Source of the DNA: an uncultured Eubacteriales bacterium
Lineage (GTDB): Bacteria > Bacillota > Clostridia > Christensenellales > UBA1242
Direction: 5' to 3'
Assembly (NCBI GenBank): GCA_902796285.1
Contig: CADBOH010000102.1
Location: 1 to 8,945, forward strand
DNA length: 8,945 bases
Below are positions 6,534-8,945 of this stretch, piece by piece (the stretch's first letter is position 1; each line of letters begins with the position of its first letter). Both the position numbers and the translations under genes were made by a program. The notes below the pieces were generated by a model. The model was given only the letters and a program-made list of their open reading frames with translations, made no database searches and was not told the DNA's origin.

Positions 6534-7193
6534 TTAAATATTTTCAACTTCTTCAACATCCTTTACAGCTTCTTCCATTTGATTGATTTCTTCTTCATAT
6601 CCTCTAATTTGTTCTTTATGTTCTGAAATTTTACTTGTAAAATGTTGTTTAATTTTTTGTTTTACCTGCTTAAAATATTCCTTTCCCAAAAATTCTTTTG
6701 AAGCAAATATTTCAATAAACTGAGTTTGCATATCTGTCAAAGTCCTCAAATAACCTTCGAAAGTAAAGATATCGTCTCTATCATCTTCGCTATAATGAAG
6801 ATAAAAATAATTATCATACTCTGAGCGATATTCGATCATATAGTCATCACCAATATTTAACATAAGTGGATTATATATTTCAAGCCGAGCAGTCTTTAAG
6901 CGGAAAGCATTCTTACAATATTTATATATTTCGTCCTGAGCTTTAAGTTTTAAAAGTTCGTCTAGTTCTTCCTCATGCTCCTCATTTTTTGCGGCATCAT
7001 AAAGGTCAACCATAGCCACTTTTAATACAGGACCATTGTCTCTTTTGTTGTAGTCATCACTTTTATCAAAAAATGCGGCAACAATTGTATATTGAGGATT
7101 TTTGCAATTTTTATCAAAATAATCACTTGCACTAAAGTTTATTTTCCTTCCCAATAGTTTTTGTGGATCTATCTTATTTAATAAATTTTCCAT
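6534..7193 (-). CDS. uncharacterised 219-residue protein with C-terminal coiled coil
   Basis: I do not recognise this protein. It has no signal peptide or membrane segment and is probably cytoplasmic. Residues 1-150 appear mixed alpha/beta: there are aromatic strand-like pieces such as YTIVAAFFD (35-43) and YFYLHYSED (129-137), and an acidic helix (EEHEEELDELLKLKAQDE) near 71-88. Residues about 155-217 are almost continuously helical and charged, with heptad-like spacing of Ile, Leu, Phe and Met, a likely coiled coil. ATG at 7193 has a strong AGGAGGT five bases upstream, and a near-consensus promoter is at 7224-7252, so this is an individually transcribed and probably well expressed gene. It shares a bidirectional terminator with the convergent operon. 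Two uncharacterised genes end at this terminator from opposite sides. Confidence 0.85.
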   Translation of the reverse strand: MENLLNKIDPQKLLGRKINFSASDYFDKNCKNPQYTIVAAFFDKSDDYNKRDNGPVLKVAMVDLYDAAKNEEHEEELDELLKLKAQDEIYKYCKNAFRLKTARLEIYNPLMLNIGDDYMIEYRSEYDNYFYLHYSEDDRDDIFTFEGYLRTLTDMQTQFIEIFASKEFLGKEYFKQVKQKIKQHFTSKISEHKEQIRGYEEEINQMEEAVKDVEEVENI

Positions 7194-7223
7194 CTTTACC
7201 TCCTAATCAAATCTACCAAGTTA

Positions 7224-7252
7224 AGTATAACATATCCCCCCTCCATTGTCAA
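7224..7252 (-). promoter_or_regulatory. strong sigma-A promoter of the 219-residue gene, with GC-rich inverted repeat
   Basis: On the minus strand TTGACA (7247-7252), a 17-base spacer and TATACT (7224-7229) with an upstream TG make a near-consensus extended promoter. The spacer has a run of six G, unusual in this AT-rich DNA. CCCCT (7238-7242) and AGGGG (7252-7256) form a five-base inverted repeat spanning the -35, a possible operator. Confidence 0.88.
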
Positions 7253-7287
7253 GGGGTCTTTTAAAAAAATTAAGCAAGCATGTGAAT

Positions 7288-7315
7288 AAAAAAACTGCAG
7301 AGAATCTGCAGTTTT
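7288..7315 (-). terminator. intrinsic terminator of the GNAT-HAD operon, copy 2 of the CTGCAG hairpin
   Basis: CTGCAGA (7295-7301) and TCTGCAG (7305-7311) pair around GAA, extended by four A-T pairs. The minus strand then reads T7 (7294-7288). The stem overlaps the HAD stop codon. It is identical over 30 bases to the terminator at 6487-6516, including the loop. Confidence 0.9.
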
Positions 7316-8093
7316 ATTGTTTTATAAACTCTCTTAAAAATTTTTCAACACCATTATTTTCGCATGAATCAATCACTATGTCACAAATATTCTTTATACT
7401 TTCACTTGCATTGCCCATTGCCACCGAGATATCGGCCGTTTTAAGCATGCCAATATCATTGTCAGAATCCCCAATTGCTACGATAGTATAATCCTTAAAG
7501 TTTTCTTTAAAATACTTGACAATAAAACTTTTATCTACGCCTTTTGCGCTAATATCATAGTTGACTCCATTTTGTCCATTTGGCACACATACAAACTCAA
7601 ATTTATCACTATACTTTTCAATAATATTCTTATCTACATCTCCACTAACAAATATTTGGAATATATTTTTCTCCTTGACATCATTTTCAAGTTTTTGTAG
7701 ATTTGCAAGTTTTAAATTATGATAAGACATAAAATCCTTATCGTCAATAAGCGTGTAATCACCAAAAGAATCTTTATAAAGCCACCATCTTTTCTCATTA
7801 ATAAAATAGTCAATCAATTCTTTGGCTGCATCGTTATCTAGCAAATTTAATTTTTGAAGAGATTTTTGCCTAAAATTATCATGTATAACAAGCCCCATTA
7901 AGCATGCAAAGTAATCAAAACTACTTGTCCCCTCAACTTTTTGAGTTGAACCAAGCGATCTACCTGTGGCAATTGCAAATTTGTATCCTTTTTTCTGCAA
8001 TTCTTTTATTGTTTCACCAGTTTCTTTTGGAACCCTCTTGCCATAAATTGGAATCAATGTCCCATCTATATCTATCAAAAATATGTATTTCAC
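7314..8093 (-). CDS. Cof-type HAD-superfamily phosphatase
   Basis: A 259-residue haloacid dehalogenase-like hydrolase of the Cof/YidA (IIB) type, which dephosphorylates small phosphorylated metabolites with Mg2+ in the cytoplasm. Motif I is DIDGTL with nucleophile Asp8 and acid/base Asp10; motif II is ATGR with Thr43; motif III Lys is probably Lys188 in KGVDKSF; motif IV GDSDND is at 208-213. The type IIB cap domain fills about 80-178. Length is normal for the family. The start is a GTG at 8093, eight bases after AGAGGA; the HAD fold begins immediately, so no earlier start is needed. It lies 51 bases downstream of the GNAT gene on the same strand and probably shares its transcript. The substrate cannot be told from sequence. 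Confidence 0.93.
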   Translation of the reverse strand: MKYIFLIDIDGTLIPIYGKRVPKETGETIKELQKKGYKFAIATGRSLGSTQKVEGTSSFDYFACLMGLVIHDNFRQKSLQKLNLLDNDAAKELIDYFINEKRWWLYKDSFGDYTLIDDKDFMSYHNLKLANLQKLENDVKEKNIFQIFVSGDVDKNIIEKYSDKFEFVCVPNGQNGVNYDISAKGVDKSFIVKYFKENFKDYTIVAIGDSDNDIGMLKTADISVAMGNASESIKNICDIVIDSCENNGVEKFLREFIKQ

Positions 8094-8144
8094 GATTTAT
8101 TTCCTCTAATCCTAAAGTAAAAAAATACTTGATTATTGCAAAAA

Positions 8145-8651
8145 TCAAAGTTGAATCCAATATCTCTTTGTTCTTATTCTCTTTCCATCAATGGTATTGT
8201 TTACTATATTTTCCAAGACACCGCCATTGTTTTCTATTACTTTTGCCGAGCCAAAATTGTCTTCATCACAAGTTATTAAAACTTTTTCAAGATGCAATTG
8301 CTTTGCTTTTTTAAGGGCTAATGCAAGCATTTTTGTCCCATATCCTTTATTCCACTTTGAAAATCGAATAGCATATCCAATGTGCCCACCATAATTTAGT
8401 AATGATTCTGTTAGAGTATGACGAATGCCTATCTCTCCTACAAATTCATCATTATCAATAAGCCAAAAAGTAGTTTGAACCACATGATTTGGTTTTAAAT
8501 TTATACCATGCCTATAATTATAGCATTTTTTTACAATGTCAACCTCTTTTGGATCATCAAAAGAGTATGTTGTAACATTATTCTTCTTATATTCCTCAAC
8601 TGCATCACAATATGATTTTAGATATTTTTTGCTTGGGTACACCAGTTTCAT
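8145..8651 (-). CDS. GNAT-family N-acetyltransferase (COG3981-like)
   Basis: A 168-residue GNAT fold protein that should transfer acetyl from acetyl-CoA to an amine on an unknown substrate. The acetyl-CoA pyrophosphate loop is seen at about 96-109 (Arg, Lys-Trp-Asn-Lys-Gly-Tyr-Gly-Thr), preceded by strand 4 (GGHIGYAIRF, 88-97). The following helix, strand 5 (KVLITCDEDN, 123-132) and helix NFGSAKVIENNGG (132-144) complete the core. The C-terminal pattern ending in RYWIQL resembles the COG3981 predicted acetyltransferases, as I recall it. AAGGAG lies seven bases before ATG, and the stop is TGA. It lies downstream of the tRNA-Thr and the structured spacer on the same strand, so it may be read from the tRNA transcript. 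No convincing promoter of its own was found; TTGGCA at 8712-8717 lacks a good -10 partner. Confidence 0.9.
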   Translation of the reverse strand: MKLVYPSKKYLKSYCDAVEEYKKNNVTTYSFDDPKEVDIVKKCYNYRHGINLKPNHVVQTTFWLIDNDEFVGEIGIRHTLTESLLNYGGHIGYAIRFSKWNKGYGTKMLALALKKAKQLHLEKVLITCDEDNFGSAKVIENNGGVLENIVNNTIDGKRIRTKRYWIQL

Positions 8652-8697
8652 AAAATTTCTCCTTATCTTGTAAAATTACCCTCTCTGTATCCATTAG

Positions 8698-8777
8698 ACT
8701 CACTTCGTTTTTGCCAAATAAATTCTCTGTTTTATTGGAGCTGTTCAGTGAGTAAAACGAGCGCTGATAGGCTCCAA
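8698..8777. repeat. structured spacer: permuted inverted repeat and TTGGAGC stem-loop
   Basis: ACTCACT (8698-8704) followed by TCGTTTT (8705-8711) is matched by AGTGAGT (8747-8753) followed by AAAACGA (8754-8760). Both heptamers are complementary but in swapped order. TTGGAGC (8735-8741) pairs with GCTCCAA (8771-8777), with a further six-pair stem inside (8745-8750 with 8762-8767, one G-T). TTGGAGCTG at 8735-8743 also repeats the tRNA end sequence at 8841-8849. No gene is seen here. Confidence 0.6.
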
Positions 8778-8847
8778 CATGAAAAGATTTTTCATGGCAT
8801 GTTTTGTCTAAAACATGCAAAATTTTGCTTACAAAATTTGTTGGAGC
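8771..8847. repeat. 77-bp perfect four-arm (cloverleaf) palindrome abutting and sharing the tRNA 3' end
   Basis: A closing stem of eight perfect pairs, GCTCCAAC (8771-8778) with GTTGGAGC (8840-8847), encloses three perfect hairpins with zero- or one-base joints. These are 8779-8785 with 8789-8795 (7 pairs, 3-base loop), 8797-8805 with 8810-8818 (9 pairs, 4-base loop), and 8820-8827 with 8832-8839 (8 pairs, 4-base loop). All but 13 of 77 bases are paired. The right arm of the closing stem is the tRNA-Thr 3' end (CCA, discriminator and two acceptor bases). TGATAG and TGATGG flank it directly, like an imperfect target duplication. It could be a small mobile repeat, a structured RNA or a processing signal; there is no T-run, so it is not a normal terminator. 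Confidence 0.8.
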
Positions 8848-8917
8848 TGATGGCGGGACTCGAACCCGCGACCTATTGATTACGAATCAATTGCGCTACC
8901 AACTACGCCACAGAAGC
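8842..8917 (-). tRNA. tRNA-Thr(CGT) with mismatched acceptor stem
   Basis: The 76-base minus-strand gene includes an encoded CCA (8842-8844). The D stem is 8905-8908 with 8893-8896, with GG in the loop. The anticodon stem ATTGA/TCAAT holds the seven-base loop TTCGTAA, so the anticodon CGT (8882-8884) reads the Thr codon ACG. The T arm GCGGG/CCCGC has loop TTCGAGT. The acceptor is odd: GCTTCTG faces CATCAGC, leaving U4-C69 and C5-U68 unpaired in the middle of the stem. The expected 5' half, and the usual one in clostridial tRNA-Thr as I recall it, is GCTGATG. The base before position 1 is A and could pair with U73. Everything else is canonical. It is either a real but damaged gene, a pseudogene, or an assembly error. 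Confidence 0.88.
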
Positions 8918-8945
8918 TTGTAATATAATTCACTGCAGAAAATCC

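Noticed and set aside
8712..8735. TTGGCA-based promoter for the GNAT gene
   Set aside because: No acceptable -10 hexamer follows at 16-18 bases on the minus strand, so it was not called; readthrough from the tRNA is as likely.
8605..8820. A 71-codon minus-strand open frame upstream of and overlapping the GNAT gene
   Set aside because: It reads through two of the palindrome hairpins, overlaps the well-supported GNAT start in another frame, and has no SD of its own. It is more likely non-coding structured spacer.
8771..8847. Cloverleaf palindrome as a second tRNA gene or a CRISPR fragment
   Set aside because: Although its length and four arms resemble a tRNA, it lacks the conserved TTCRA, D-loop GG and seven-base anticodon loop, and it has no repeat-spacer periodicity.
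8922..8927. TATATT as a -10 for the tRNA (minus strand)
   Set aside because: It lies only four bases before the mature 5' end, too close for a start with a leader, and any -35 falls at or beyond the window edge.

Overview
The window reads as a chromosomal segment of a low-GC, Gram-positive bacterium of the Clostridia/Firmicutes type. Base composition is strongly AT-rich. Shine-Dalgarno sites are canonical AGGAGG-like, promoters are near-consensus sigma-A type, and intrinsic terminators are hairpin plus T-run. TGA is used as a stop (cmk-upstream gene and GNAT gene), so the code is standard rather than Mycoplasma-like. A SpoIIM-like protein next to a DacF-like carboxypeptidase suggests a spore-forming lineage or one descended from spore formers. 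This lineage call is inference from gene content only.

Layout, left to right. (1) Positions 2-259: the 3' end of an unidentified plus-strand gene, closed by a bidirectional terminator at 259-288. (2) Minus strand 291-2116: spoIIM-like then dacF-like, probably one transcript. spoIIM has no visible ribosome binding site and lies directly under a possible sigma-E-type promoter. (3) Minus strand 2166-4293: a tight three-gene operon in the order mscS (with a long charged tail), an unknown 126-residue acidic protein, and cmk. It starts at a near-consensus promoter (4317-4345) and ends at a short hairpin plus T7 that overlaps the cmk stop codon. (4) Plus strand 4423-6490: a divergent two-gene operon of a membrane-anchored metzincin-like zinc metalloprotease and a small unknown protein. 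Its promoter is back to back with the mscS promoter. (5) Minus strand 6534-7193: an unknown 219-residue protein with its own near-consensus promoter and a strong SD, sharing a bidirectional terminator with the convergent plus-strand operon. (6) Minus strand 7314-8651: a GNAT acetyltransferase followed by a Cof-type HAD phosphatase. (7) Positions 8698-8847: a structure-dense spacer with no gene. Its core is a 77-bp perfect four-arm (cloverleaf) palindrome whose closing stem uses the 3' end of the adjoining tRNA. (8) Positions 8842-8917, minus strand: tRNA-Thr(CGT) with two central mismatches in its acceptor stem.

The spoIIM/dacF pair fits spore envelope and peptidoglycan work; mscS and the surface protease also act at the envelope. 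cmk is housekeeping. The most unusual items are the cloverleaf repeat fused to the tRNA 3' end, the mismatched tRNA, and the anchored metzincin with its unknown partner. No CRISPR array, insertion sequence, riboswitch or rRNA was seen, and there is no gene-free stretch longer than 300 bases.
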